In this document: one piece after another, positions 54,449 to 64,000 of the stretch
Layout: every line of letters starts with the position of its first letter
Numbering within the stretch: the stretch's first letter is position 1
Assembly: GCA_963576735.1 (NCBI GenBank)
Contig: OY755187.1
Coordinates: 3,348,001-3,412,000 of the forward strand
DNA length: 64,000 bases
Direction of reading: 5' to 3'
Source of the DNA: Bedellia somnulentella
Taxonomy: Eukaryota; Arthropoda; Insecta; Lepidoptera; Bedelliidae
Position numbers and translations under genes: made by a program
The notes under the pieces: model-generated
Told to the model about the DNA's origin: nothing
The model's input: only the letters and a program-made list of their open reading frames with translations
Database searches by the model: none

Positions 54449-55272
54449 CGTGATAGCTCAGTGGATAGAACACCGCTTAGCATACAGATGACTAGTGTTC
54501 TAATCCCAGGTCGAGCCTACACCAATTTGTCTTATAAAGACATATGTGTGGTTAATGTCTCATGGTTGTGAATGGTGAGGGAAAACATCGTGAGGAAACC
54601 CACATGGCTAAGTTGTACTTAGTCATGTGACAGGGTATTTGTACAAAACGGTGATAGGCCTGCTCCATATCACGTGAGTACACTGTCCAAGTAAAACATC
54701 GGTAACCTGATCAGGTTACCGATCACCAGGCCCCTATTTCACCAACATGACAATTGTCAGTGACATATGTCGGCTGAGATATGTCAGTAACAAGTGACAA
54801 CTGATAAGTTTGAAAAATATTTCGTGTAGAAATAGTTCTTAACATGACAGGCATAATGTTACAATTGTCGATAACTTAATATTTGACAATTATGTTGTGA
54901 AACAAGGAGAATTTATCCAGCTCGACAAATTTGTAGATTTGTCGGAAATTATTGACATGAGATCGAGGGTGTGTCAGTCTAGTGTGAAGGCTAGCGTTAC
55001 AATTGTCGTAATTGTAAGTTACAAAATGGCGCTCCGCGAGAGCAATAGTAGTGGCACTGATTGTAAGTTATATTTAGGATAATGTATAGAGAACAAATAA
55101 ATTTCTCTTTCGACATAACTTAATTTGCGTTTAAGGAAAAATTTCGGATAAGCAAAACAAGTGTCGAATATTTAATAAATGAAATCGGCGCAGTCATAGT
55201 TTTTCTTGACAATTGTCTGACTTGTCAGAGTAGTGAAATAGGGGCCAGATGACAATGTCATGTTAGTAAAAA
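54449..55272 (+). repeat. tRNA-derived SINE split by a 516-bp DNA element
   Basis: Forward SINE with a clear tRNA-like head (GTGATAGCTCAGTGGATAGA box A; a worn box B in TTCTAATCCCAGGTCGA), body to ATCACCAG, then interrupted and resuming CAGATGACAATGTCATGTTA. A small GGTAACCTGATCAGGTTACC palindrome sits just before the break. Confidence 0.85.
54730..55245. mobile_element. DNA transposon (MITE-like) with 3-bp CAG duplication
   Basis: Ends GCCCCTATTTCAC and complement GTGAAATAGGGGC, with subterminal GACAATTGTC motifs. It is flanked by CAG (54727-54729, 55246-55248). The interrupted SINE shows the empty site (CCAGATGACAA). An ATGGCGCTCCGCGAGAGC stretch at 55025 might be a remnant start of a gene, but nothing longer survives. 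The TIR and 3-bp duplication suggest a PIF/Harbinger relative with an unusual target. Confidence 0.82.
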
Positions 55273-55278
55273 AACAAC

Positions 55279-55517
55279 ATTCATACTATACTCACGGCTA
55301 TAATTCCCTAGAGGGGGTAGCCAGAGCCATGGAATTGTAAATTCCTCAGCCACTTTTGGAAGTTGAGTGGGGAAAAGGCGGTAAAATAAAGGTTTTTGGT
55401 GATGGGTCTCCAACCGCATCGCCCAAAAATCCAATAAAAAGTCCCAATACCCTTAGTCGCCTCTTACGACACCCGTGGATAGAAAGGGGTAGAGACATTC
55501 TAAGCCGGCACTACACG
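55279..55517 (-). repeat. RTE-derived short element with 13-bp TSD
   Basis: Reverse copy with direct repeat GTAAAAAAACAAC at 55266-55278 and 55518-55530. Confidence 0.88.
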
Positions 55518-55530
55518 GTAAAAAAACAAC

Positions 55531-56897
55531 TCCTGGGGTAATGACCAATAAAGTTCTAACATATGACAACGTGCTACCTGAAGTAGATATGTACCGCAAT
55601 CCATAATGCTATTCCCTATAACTAATTTATATCTCCTCCAAATCTTAGATTTCCAACAATGTTATGCTAGGATTTAGCTAGAATATGTCGGTCGGGAGCT
55701 CTTTCAGAACATAGCCAGAACAAATGATATTTTGGTATATTTACCGAATGTATATTCCTATGCATGCTGTAAAAAGCGTTTATTGTCTTATTATTGACAG
55801 ACATTTTTATTTTATCTATTTGTTTAAATTGCATTCTGTTTCCATCATTATTCTATTATAAATTTGTGGCAAAGGGTTTTATTATTGATAACTAGACGTT
55901 CATTGTAACTTAAACCTACTAAGACCGTTGAGCTCACGACACGAGACCCTGGTTTAGAAGCAGTTCAACTAAAGTAAGTCACGAGATTTTGAACGTCACG
56001 AGAATCTGTAGTCAAATATCGAATTGTAAGCATAGGTTTAGGCCAGACAATAGTACAATAAGCAAAAGTATTTAACCTGGTGGAGTGCAGCGGAAAAGTT
56101 GGACCTACTTCCAAGTTCACTGATAGAGTTCTAAAAAGACTTTGATCAGATATTTATGCTGTATATTAAGTTTAGATTTTATAAAGTAAATTGTTTTTTG
56201 TAGTATTTCTGTCAAATGTAATTCTATAAAGCACACTATCTCTTAAGATTGTCATTTTAAATTTAAATAGATAATCAATACAACATATAATGCAGGTGAG
56301 AGAAGCAAGAGAGATTTGTCAGGATCCTGTAAAGGGCAATCGATAGTAATAGAGTTTATAAGTAAGTAAGTTATACAACGCAACTTATTGTGTTGATTGA
56401 TACTACCATCGATTTTATATCGATCCAAGTAAGTATTCGATCGTACATTAATTACATCCTTATTTATTATATTTATATATTTTAATTTCGATTGATATCA
56501 ATAATATAAATAATATTGATGTTACTGTTTGTTCATCTGTTCCTAAGTTGTTACTTTTTCTTTTCTGTTTCTTGTGCCAGCCATCGTCATTTAGTTTAGT
56601 TTATTTTCTCATGAGCTTCTTTTTCGTACTAAGCCGAAGCCGGGTCTTTTAGCTTTTATTAATTAAGTTTATTACACTTCGTTAAGCTAAGCTTCATACG
56701 CTTAGATTGCATTTAGTCTGAGCATAAATCGCGCCGACAATATTTGGTTCTCACCATACGGTTACAGAAAAAGTTTTTGTATATTAATTCATATTTTAAT
56801 AGTGGTGTAATTTATTATCCTACCCAGCAAATTTTCACAAACAATTGAGTCCGTGGTGCGATTTAAAGTGATATTGTGAAGGAATATAACTTAAAAG
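55531..56897. other. Region upstream of the cathepsin gene
   Basis: AT-rich. A small RTE C-terminal fragment at about 56293-56350 (AGAGAAGCAAGAGAGATTTG) is the only recognised repeat. The cathepsin promoter should lie at the right end, but no distinct element is claimed. Confidence 0.4.
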
Positions 56898-59568
56898 ATG
56901 AAGAATTGGGTGAATTGGGCTATAGCAATAGCATTGATTTGTTTATTATTTATTGCGATACCCATAAGTTACTCAGGCAGTGGCAATAAAGAAAAACTAG
57001 TTAAGCCTATTTTTGACCAATATATTGACAAGTTCAACAAAAGTTACAAACATAATCCAGAAGAATATCAACTGCGTTTGCAGCATTTTATTGTGAGTAC
57101 CCATTTTTTAGATAATTATTCAGCTGCCCAAAAAACAATTAGTAACTCTCCATAAGATGGCTTGTTTAATTTTCATGCTCTTTGAACATAATTTTTGTTT
57201 GTTATTTGTCATGCCATAGGCAGAATCTTATAAGATTACTAGTGTAAATTTATTATAGGTTTTTATAAATGTTATGTAAATTCAAATATTGATTACATCA
57301 TGGAAAGATATTTGTCCCCTTAAATTAATAGTTGAATAATTGAAAAACCTCTCAAAAGTGTTATACTTTGTGGTTTTCTCAAGTTTTAAATTGACATTGT
57401 TATAAATAGGTTTTTCATTAATATTTCATTTTAGAATCTAAGTAATAATATTATCACATCAGTAATTAGTTTTTCATCAATTTTTAGTTCAGGAATTTTT
57501 ATACATCTAATTAAAATATGATTCACTTTGGCCCTAACTTCTCTAATATCATTGTACTTTCAACTATTACTCCATGTGCCTTTATCACCACTCCTTTTTC
57601 TATCTTATTTACATTTCTCACATCTCTCTCCCATCTTTCACAACAAATCTGTTGTAGAAGATTATTACAAATGGTTCACACTATTTCTAACTCCATCAAT
57701 AAACTGAGGAACATCTTTTTCCCCTTTGTTCCTTGCTACTTCCATTATGCTTTTTTTTATCTGGCTGTATCTCGAATCAGTTTTTCAAATATAAGCAGAT
57801 GAGATTATGGTTCAATCTAATTTATGGGGACTTCTCTACTGGGAATTCCACTTCTCTGTACTTGAGCCAAGGTCCATTATTAACAGCCTTTTTAGCCTCC
57901 GTTGATAACTGGGTCGTGTGAGTAATTTAGCCAGTACATTTGGGTGATTGCAAGTCTGACTTTCATCAGACATTTTAACCTCATAATTAGAATGTTTTTG
58001 TTAATCAAAACCTCTTGTGGGAATTATTACTAATAAATAAAGGAAAGAAAAATTTCGACACCTTCTTCTCAGTCGTAACACTCTTGACAGAGTGGTCGTG
58101 GTCGTCATTTTGGTTGGGTGACCCGCCGCACAATTCGTCGCCATTCCTCTCTGAGGGCTGTTTTTTTGGTGCATTGGTACAGGGGGTCATCCAGCGCTGC
58201 TTTTATTTGGTCCGTCCATCTCATTGGTGATCGACCACGCATTCGGGTGCCCTCTACTCTGCCCTGTACCACCAGTCGCTCGATTGACATGCGCCCGCGT
58301 CGAGATATATGTCCGAAGAAGGTTAAGATACGAGGATAAGATACTATAGATGATAGGCGCTGTTTGACACCTAGTTCTTGGAGGATTGAGTCATTGGTAC
58401 GGAACTCTGTCCATGATATCCCAAGCATTTTCCTCCAGCACCACATCTCAAGAGCATCAATCCTCTTCTTCTCGCTTTCCCGAAGCGTCCATGTCTCTGC
58501 AGCATAAAGGAATATGGGGAACACAAGCGCTCTGACTAGCCGGGTCTTTGTGGCTTTGGTGATGTTGCGGTTCTTCCATATTTTCCTAAGTCTGTCCATA
58601 GAAGACATTGCAATCGCCACCATTTCGACACCAGCGGAACTCAAACCCACAACCCCCAAGTATATGCCCCCATCTCTCTGCCAATTGAGCTATAGTGTTA
58701 AGTAGCTACTAGTGCAAAATTCTTCTTTCCTTTGTTTCTTTTAACACTTTTTAAATAAACCGCTGGTTTTGAATTTTTGTCTCTCCTATATTTACTAATA
58801 TTAATATAGTGTTCTTCCACCATGCTGCTTAATTTTTTCCCTATACTCCCAGGAATCAGAATAGTATCTAGCACAGCTATGTTCTGCCATCCAAACTATC
58901 TCAAAAAGTATTAGGTCCAACATCAATTCATTCAACTACCTTTTACATACATACATATACTCACTCCATTAGTTTCCATTGGGGTAGGTAAACACTTATA
59001 ATCACCACTTTGTATGATCCTGGCAAACCTCTCTAGCTTCGTTCACATCCATCAATCATTTCATATATGCTCTTTTATTCTTCATACTTCAGACACCTGG
59101 AATTATGAGCACATTCTCTATTTGATCCAAATGAGTTCTCCAAGGTTGTCCTCTACTAACATTACCTTCCACATTGTGTTAATAGATCTCTCTCACCAAT
59201 TTACTACTCCATCAATCTTCTCTTATATGCCCAAACCATCTCAACTACCTTTTGTTACAGGCTAACTTAGAAGAGGTAGAAAGACTGAATTTACAAACTC
59301 CAGGCCCAGATCAGAGAGCTCGCTATGGATTAACAATGCTCTCAGATATGTCAAGAGAAGAGTACAAAGAAATACATTTATCAGACGAGAAGCTGACTAG
59401 AGCACCACATTTGTATGGCAAAAGTTGGAGTAAGCCAAAAGTAAGGCCAAGGGATGATGTGGAATATAGTATTGATGATAACACAGTGCCTGGGGCAAGG
59501 AATATTAATATAGATATTCATATTGTGGCACGTGCTAAGAGATCAGCTTTACCATTGACTGTTGATTG
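56898..59568 (+). CDS. CTSO: Cathepsin O-like cysteine protease, N-terminal part (two exons)
   Basis: Exons 56898-57092 and 59261-59568, joined in phase 0. The second ends in a strong donor (TTGATTG, GTAAGT) in phase 2. Residues 8-25 form a hydrophobic signal or signal-anchor segment. Residues ~38-97 are an I29 propeptide: FDQYIDKFNKSY, then NLEEVERLN and YGLTMLSDMSREEY. Residues ~98-160 are a linker, and LPLTVDW marks the start of the mature enzyme, where human cathepsin O has LPLRFDW. The catalytic Cys, His and Asn are absent: no such exon was found before 64000, so the gene continues outside or after a long intron. Papain family is secure; cathepsin O rather than another clan member is likely. 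Head to head with dalao, about 3 kb away. Confidence 0.8.
57985..58700 (-). mobile_element. LINE 3' fragment with tRNA-like head, in cathepsin intron 1
   Basis: On the minus strand, a tRNA-like head (about 58694-58625: TAGCTCAATTGGCAGAGAG box A, GTGGGTTTGAGTTCC box B) is followed directly by the C-terminal part of a LINE protein. That part is open from 58659 to 58105: FLYAAETWTLRESEKKRID, EMWCWRKMLGISWTEF, RGRSPMRWTDQIK. The element ends with the terminus TCTTTCCTTTATTTATTAGT. The same terminus occurs alone at 38155 and 63825. It looks like a tRNA/LINE chimaera, either a long SINE or a template-switch product. Confidence 0.72.
58945..59240 (-). mobile_element. 5'-truncated RTE inserted at the cathepsin exon 2 splice acceptor
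   Basis: Reverse RTE 3' fragment (tail ACATACATACATATACTCAC to TGCCCAAACCATC) bracketed by a perfect 13-bp direct repeat, TCAACTACCTTTT, at 58932-58944 and 59241-59253. The right repeat is followed directly by GTTACAG and exon 2. The insertion therefore fell in the polypyrimidine tract, and the duplication supplied a new copy of it next to the AG. Confidence 0.9.
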
Positions 59569-60307
59569 GTAAGTATTTTGTTCATTGTTTTTACACTTTG
59601 AATGCTAAAATTTTAAAAACCATAGTTTGATTATAAAATCATTGTGTGATTTTTAATGTTTTCATTTCTGAAGGCAAATTTACTACTGTAAGGGCAAGGA
59701 CTAAAGTAGACTACTATCCTTTTTTATTTAGAATATTTAATAAAAGATCTGGTTAGATTTTTATTTCTTCCTGACATTCTTTAATTCTCTTGTGTTATAT
59801 ACTTATATGAGAGCTATCAGTTAAATTTCTATATTCAATAGCCTGCTACCAGTGTGTTATATTTGTATTGCTAGTATATAATATTCCAGCTTAGTTGTTA
59901 AATATTATCATTATTTTCAAGTCAAATCACATCATAGAGATATTGCCTATAAGTGTTTGTATCCCTTTTTGCGAGTGTTCTAAGAGGTGATAGAACTCAT
60001 GAGGACTATTAAGTTTTTTTCTTTGTGTTTACATACGAGAGCTATCAGTTATTTTCTACATTCAAAAGCCTGCTGCCAGTTTGTAATTTTTATTTTTTTG
60101 ACTAGTGTCGTAAGTGCTAATTAAGGTTTTGAAGATTTTTAGTTATCACATTGTTGGGAGAAGATGCATAACCATATATATTTTTACAGTCTTTTTGCGA
60201 CTCAATTTTTTAAAGTGGCTGACTTTTTTTTAATAAAAAAGTTATAACTACCACATTTTATGGGTTTCATAATAAGAATAGGTTGGTAGATAAGGTAGAC
60301 CTATACC

Positions 60308-60560
60308 TATACTTACGGCAATAAATCCCTAGAAGGGGTAGCCGGAGCTAAGAAATTAGAAATTCCTCAGCCACTTTTGGAAATTTGAGTGAGGAGAAGA
60401 TGGTAAAATAAAGTAAGTAATAATTATTAATTACTGTTATTAATTAGTTTCCAACCGCATCACTCCAAAATCCCTTTAAAGCCCCAATACCGTTAGTCGC
60501 CTCTAACGTACACCCACCGGAAGAAATAGGATAGTGCTATTCCAAACAGACATGACACAG
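60308..60560 (-). repeat. RTE-derived short element, diverged
   Basis: Reverse copy: ACTTACGGCAATAAATCCCT, AGAAGGGGTAGCCGGAGC, CGTTAGTCGCCTCTAACG. A local AT-rich insertion replaces the GATGGGTCTCC box. Confidence 0.78.
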
Positions 60561-60727
60561 CCTTAGAACTTGATCATAAATCAAAATATTCTAAATGTAT
60601 AAAAACTAGTTTCTTAAATAGTACTGGTATCTTAAGGTTGTCTGGAAGGGATCATTGTATGTTGTTATGAGACTGCGAGTGGTGCTTCTTATTATGAATC
60701 AATTAATATAAAATAATTTTAACTGTG

Positions 60728-60964
60728 CCGTGTAGTGCCGGCTTAGAATGTCGCTACCCCTCTCTACCCACGGGCGTCGTAAGAGGCGACTAAGGGTATT
60801 GGGGCTTTTTATTGGATTTTTGGGCGATGCGGTTGGAGACCCATCACCAAAAACCTTTACCGCCTTTTCCCCACTCAACGTCCAAAAGTGGCTGAGGAAT
60901 TTATAATTCCTTGGCTCTGGCTACTCGTTTTAGGGAATTATAGCCGTGAGTATATGTATGTATG
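60728..60964 (+). repeat. RTE-derived short element, best full-length copy, 14-bp TSD
   Basis: Forward copy of 237 bp from CCGTGTAGTGCCGGCTTAGA to GCCGTGAGTATATGTATGTA, with perfect direct repeat TAATTTTAACTGTG at 60714-60727 and 60965-60978. This duplication is exactly as long as that of the intact RTE. A good reference copy for the family. Confidence 0.93.
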
Positions 60965-61017
60965 TAATTTTAACTGTGATATTCAATTGCGAGTGGTATT
61001 CTATTCTGGTGATCTTA

Positions 61018-61115
61018 TCATATCAGTCACTCAACTTCTAAAAGGGCGAGGAATTTCTTTATTTTATAATTCTTATTTTTAAGCTCTGGTTACCTTTTTG
61101 GTGTTTATAGCCTTG
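61018..61115 (+). repeat. RTE-derived short element fragment
   Basis: Worn forward 3' half (ACTCAACTTCTAAAAGGGCG, AAGCTCTGGTTACC, GTTTATAGCCTTGAG). Confidence 0.6.
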
Positions 61116-61639
61116 AGTTTGTGTATGTATTGACTATCTATATAATTTTATCTATTTTTTTAGCTATATATCCTTGAATGGATAACAGATAAACTACCAC
61201 TGTTAAATAATAAGCCTATTGCATTTTACAAAACTGAATCATGCCTAAAAAGAGATTGCACAATATAAAAGCATTTGAATCTGAGCCATTAGCATTTTTC
61301 CAACAAAATGTTGTTTGTATGATGTTAGAAATACCTGTATAGCGACTTAATGAAACCGGTTTTATGCTCTTGCCTGCATATAAACTATTATGACGTTCAT
61401 TAAATCTGAATTTAAAACGTGTTAAGTGCAACGATGGGTTCCATTGTATAATCTATAAAACGGCTTGTAAAATACGAATTGTATGAAAGCTCCCTTTAAA
61501 TTGTAATATTATTATCACACTTTAACTGTCCCATGGCTATTTTACTTTTCCAGCACTTGATGCCCCATAATCCTAATAAATGCATTGGTGCATTATTTAT
61601 CATTCACGGACGTATCAAGTCTGCTTTTCAGTGCATTAC

Positions 61640-62020
61640 ATGTTTCATGTGATCATCATGGTTCATACAGCCTCGGAATACAAAATCGGATAGCGTAGTT
61701 TTATTAATGTGGTCCCGTTTAAGGGTGAGGACATAAAGAAGCAGGTTTTCCGGTATGGACATGCCGGTACTGGTCGGTATAGGATACCTTACATAAAGGA
61801 CACAGGTAAACCTGTCTTCATTGACCATTATGGTTCAAGTCCGTATGACCCTGCCCGCGTAATCGGTCCCGACAAGTCCCAACCTGTTGCTTTATGTTTG
61901 AGCGCATAAGATAACATTAGAATATTTTACCTGTACGGATCGGTACCTACCCGTACCGGTTAACCTGAACCGGGAACCCGCCGCTTTATGTCTTCACTCT
62001 TAGTAAGGAACCCTAAAAAC
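61640..62020. other. GC-richer stretch in cathepsin intron, unresolved
   Basis: Contains many GGTAC/CCGGT words and a 66-codon open frame (61709-61909) with segments such as YGHAGTGRYRIPYIKDTGKP. The composition differs from the neighbouring intron. I recognise neither a protein family nor a repeat. It could be an old repeat or a stray coding fragment. Confidence 0.25.
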
Positions 62021-62476
62021 TGCAACATAACACTTAAGATGCATTTGTTGCCGCTCCGTCCATATAGACATGATGAGACGAGTTCATAACATACAGATTT
62101 GACATTGAGACCTGATAGAGGCAGAACATGTATGCATAAGCATCACAAAATTTGAATTAACATCAATATATTCTATCACCCACCAATCACTATTTGTTAT
62201 GATATGCATGTTATTTTTATTGATAAATTTATAAAAATGAAACCAGTTTCCGTTGTCACGACATAACATGAAAACGGCTTGACCGATTTGGTTGTTTTTT
62301 GTAGTTTTCTAATACCCTGTAGAAGGTTCTTACGGAAAAAATATTAAGACAATATCTCAGAAAGATTGAAAAATATACATTTAAGAAAAAACTATTAAAG
62401 TTTTGTCTTAAACAAATTTCACAGTACAAAGTCTGCCCGGTCAGCTAGTTTTATATAATAGTTGAAGTCATCGTAG

Positions 62477-62657
62477 GTAAAGAGCTTATTCCATTACACT
62501 TTGTCGTTGCTGAATTTAGACGTCCTTCGAAGTTACTGCCGCAGACGCTTGTTATTCCACTACACAAACTTCAGTTTGAACGTTATTCCACTAGTCTGAA
62601 TTCAGATTCTGTGGCTTTCAGACGTCTTCATTCAGACAAATGGAATAAGCTCTTTAC
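62477..62657. mobile_element. MITE with 19-bp perfect inverted ends
   Basis: 181-bp element with ends GTAAAGAGCTTATTCCATT and exact complement. The interior has repeated TTATTCCA(C/T)TA motifs. No target duplication is evident. Confidence 0.82.
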
Positions 62658-63404
62658 GGCTACAACACTGAAATAAAATTTGTCTGATGGGATATGTTTG
62701 TGGACCCAGATTGTTTTGCAATCAATATATACTTCAAATTTTGGGGTAGACTACCCTAGTCATTACATACACACAAAAATTCATAAAATCAGTGAAGCCA
62801 TTGCTGAGCAGTTTTATATCACAAAATGTGTCACCGGAAATGTATTTTTGGATTTTCTTCGAAGATATCCAAAGCGTCAAATACTATTAAATTAGTCTTT
62901 CCATAACCTACACAATTTTATAAATATCTTAACAATTCTATTTATATGCACCAACATTGAAGATCAAAGACTTTTCGAATATTGCCTCACCTTGTTTGGG
63001 TTCTAGATTATTAAAAAAACAATATAAAGGACCGGTTTAAGTTTCGGTATATTGGTAAGACTGCCACCTGCGAATGCTTATAAGGCAGTGGAGGAAAAAG
63101 TGTCCTTATTTCTTTTGATTATAATCTAAAAGTTCAATTTCTTCATAAAATAAAGGTTATTACTTTATTACAGAAACTTTTTAAATGTCAAAATTACAAA
63201 CGAACGAATTAACAGTTACTTTGCAAGGTGTTTGCAAAGAGAAGAAGCAATAAGAACTCCTTCGTTATACTTAAACAATAATTAAATTCATACAAACTCG
63301 TGTTAACATTTTTTAAGTTGAAGTTGGATCATATTCCTAGTGTTAAGAATATAACTCTCACAAATTTTACTGAAACTGCTGCTGTAGTATGAGATAGTGA
63401 TATT

Positions 63405-63650
63405 TTTGCATACATATAAAAATGTAGTGACGGCCATAAATCCCAAAAAATGGTAGGCAGAGCATCAGAGCTAGATACTAGTTAGACACATTTATATGTT
63501 GATAGGGGAGAAGATGATAGAAATAATGTATCGTTGGTGATGGGTCTCCAACCGCATCGCCTAAACACCACTTAAAAAAGCCCCATTCCCTTAGTCGCCT
63601 CTTACGACACACGTGGGTAGAAATGGGGTAGTGTTATTTTAAGCCGATAC
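63405..63650 (-). repeat. RTE-derived short element
   Basis: Reverse copy, full length but diverged: ACGGCCATAAATCCC, GATGGGTCTCCAACCGCATC, CTTACGACACACGTGGG, AAGCCGATACTAC. Confidence 0.82.
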
Positions 63651-63679
63651 TACCTTTGAAGTTATTTGATTATACATCC

Positions 63680-63800
63680 TTTATTTAACAATCTTTTTCA
63701 TTCAACTTCCAAAAGCGGTTGAAAAATATTTATTATGAATTATAATTCTATAGACCTGGCTACTATTTTTTAAGATTTATGACCGTGACTATAGTTAGGT
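63680..63800 (+). repeat. RTE-derived short element, 3' half
   Basis: Forward piece with ATTCAACTTCCAAAAGCGGT and AAGATTTATGACCGTGACTA. Confidence 0.65.
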
Positions 63801-63824
63801 ATTAATTATACTATGGTTTAATTT

Positions 63825-63903
63825 AAATCTTTTTGTTCATGAAAATCTCATGTGGGGATTATTACTAATAAATAAAGAATAAATAAAGGAAAGAAAAATT
63901 TCG
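63825..63903 (-). repeat. LINE/SINE 3' terminus
   Basis: Reverse terminus of the same family as 57985-58070: TTCATGAAAATCTCATGTGG, GGATTATTACTAATAAATAA, AAAAATTTCGACAC. Confidence 0.75.
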
Positions 63904-63953
63904 ACACAGGCGGGGATAATAAAGGATAGAAGAATTTCGCACTGGCAGCCAAT

Positions 63954-64000
63954 TGACACGGTAGCTCAGTTGGCAGAGCGTCGGGGCGTTTACCCGAGGT
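63954..64000 (+). repeat. tRNA-like sequence cut by the window end
   Basis: CACGGTAGCTCAGTTGGCAG has a canonical box A. The D-arm (GCTC/GAGC) and a five-pair anticodon stem (TCGGG/CCCGA) both fold. The loop GCGTTTA lacks the usual T33, and SINE sequence surrounds it, so a SINE head is more likely than a tRNA gene. The T-arm is beyond the window. Confidence 0.5.

Noticed and set aside
57518..57802. 94-codon frame in cathepsin intron 1
   Set aside because: Phe/Ser/Thr-rich, low complexity, no splice continuity with exons 1 and 2 and no family resemblance.
63954..64000. Functional tRNA gene
   Set aside because: The anticodon loop lacks T33, the 3' half is outside the window and the neighbourhood is SINE-derived.
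1..64000. CRISPR arrays, operons, bacterial-type promoters or rRNA genes
   Set aside because: The sequence is an insect-like nuclear genome with introns and retrotransposons; no direct-repeat/spacer array or rRNA sequence was seen.

Overview
This window is eukaryotic, intron-rich, AT-rich DNA, almost certainly from a lepidopteran insect. The reasons are tRNA-derived SINEs of moth and butterfly type, an RTE-type LINE with ATGT-repeat tails, a Jockey-type LINE with a lepidopteran-looking 3' UTR, and host genes that read as insect orthologues.

Three host genes can be assembled from exons with good splice sites and continuous reading frame. (1) RBM41, plus strand, 22815-26275: four coding exons and a C-terminal RRM, related to the minor-spliceosome protein U11/U12-65K. 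(2) dalao/SMARCE1 (BAF57), the HMG-box subunit of the SWI/SNF (BAP) chromatin remodeller, minus strand, 52553 down to 28655, with an untranslated exon probably ending at 53807. Its exons include a tandem pair of homologous alternatives (47288-47363 and 46528-46609). Both are phase 0 to 1, so using both would break the frame, which makes them a predicted mutually exclusive pair. It also has a 969-nt exon of Pro/His/Gly-rich repeats. (3) The 5' part of a papain-family protease most like cathepsin O, plus strand, from 56898: signal anchor and I29 propeptide only, with the catalytic exons outside the window or not recognised. RBM41 and dalao are tail to tail; dalao and the cathepsin are head to head.

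Layout: 1-22500 is a gene-poor repeat bed with an intact 3.4-kb RTE (1864-5268), a 1.2-kb hAT-like element (8944-10143), a decayed LINE (17222-18525) with a MITE in it, two Harbinger-type elements and SINEs. RBM41 follows, then the 24-kb dalao gene, whose introns hold most of the other transposons: a long-TIR element at 29172-31438, a Jockey LINE at 32510-35530, a Harbinger-like remnant at 35562-36349, and a piggyBac inside a THAP-bearing element at 38199-40691. The cathepsin gene and its SINE-rich introns fill the right end.

The commonest repeat is a short element of about 240-260 bp. Its 5' 75-80 bp and 3' 45 bp resemble the two ends of the RTE, but its middle does not. Copies and the RTE share 12-16-bp target-site duplications, so the RTE is the likely driver. 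One 5'-truncated RTE inserted 7 bp from the end of a cathepsin intron, and its target-site duplication copied the polypyrimidine tract, which probably kept the splice site working. All assignments come from reading the sequence by eye; no database search or alignment was run.
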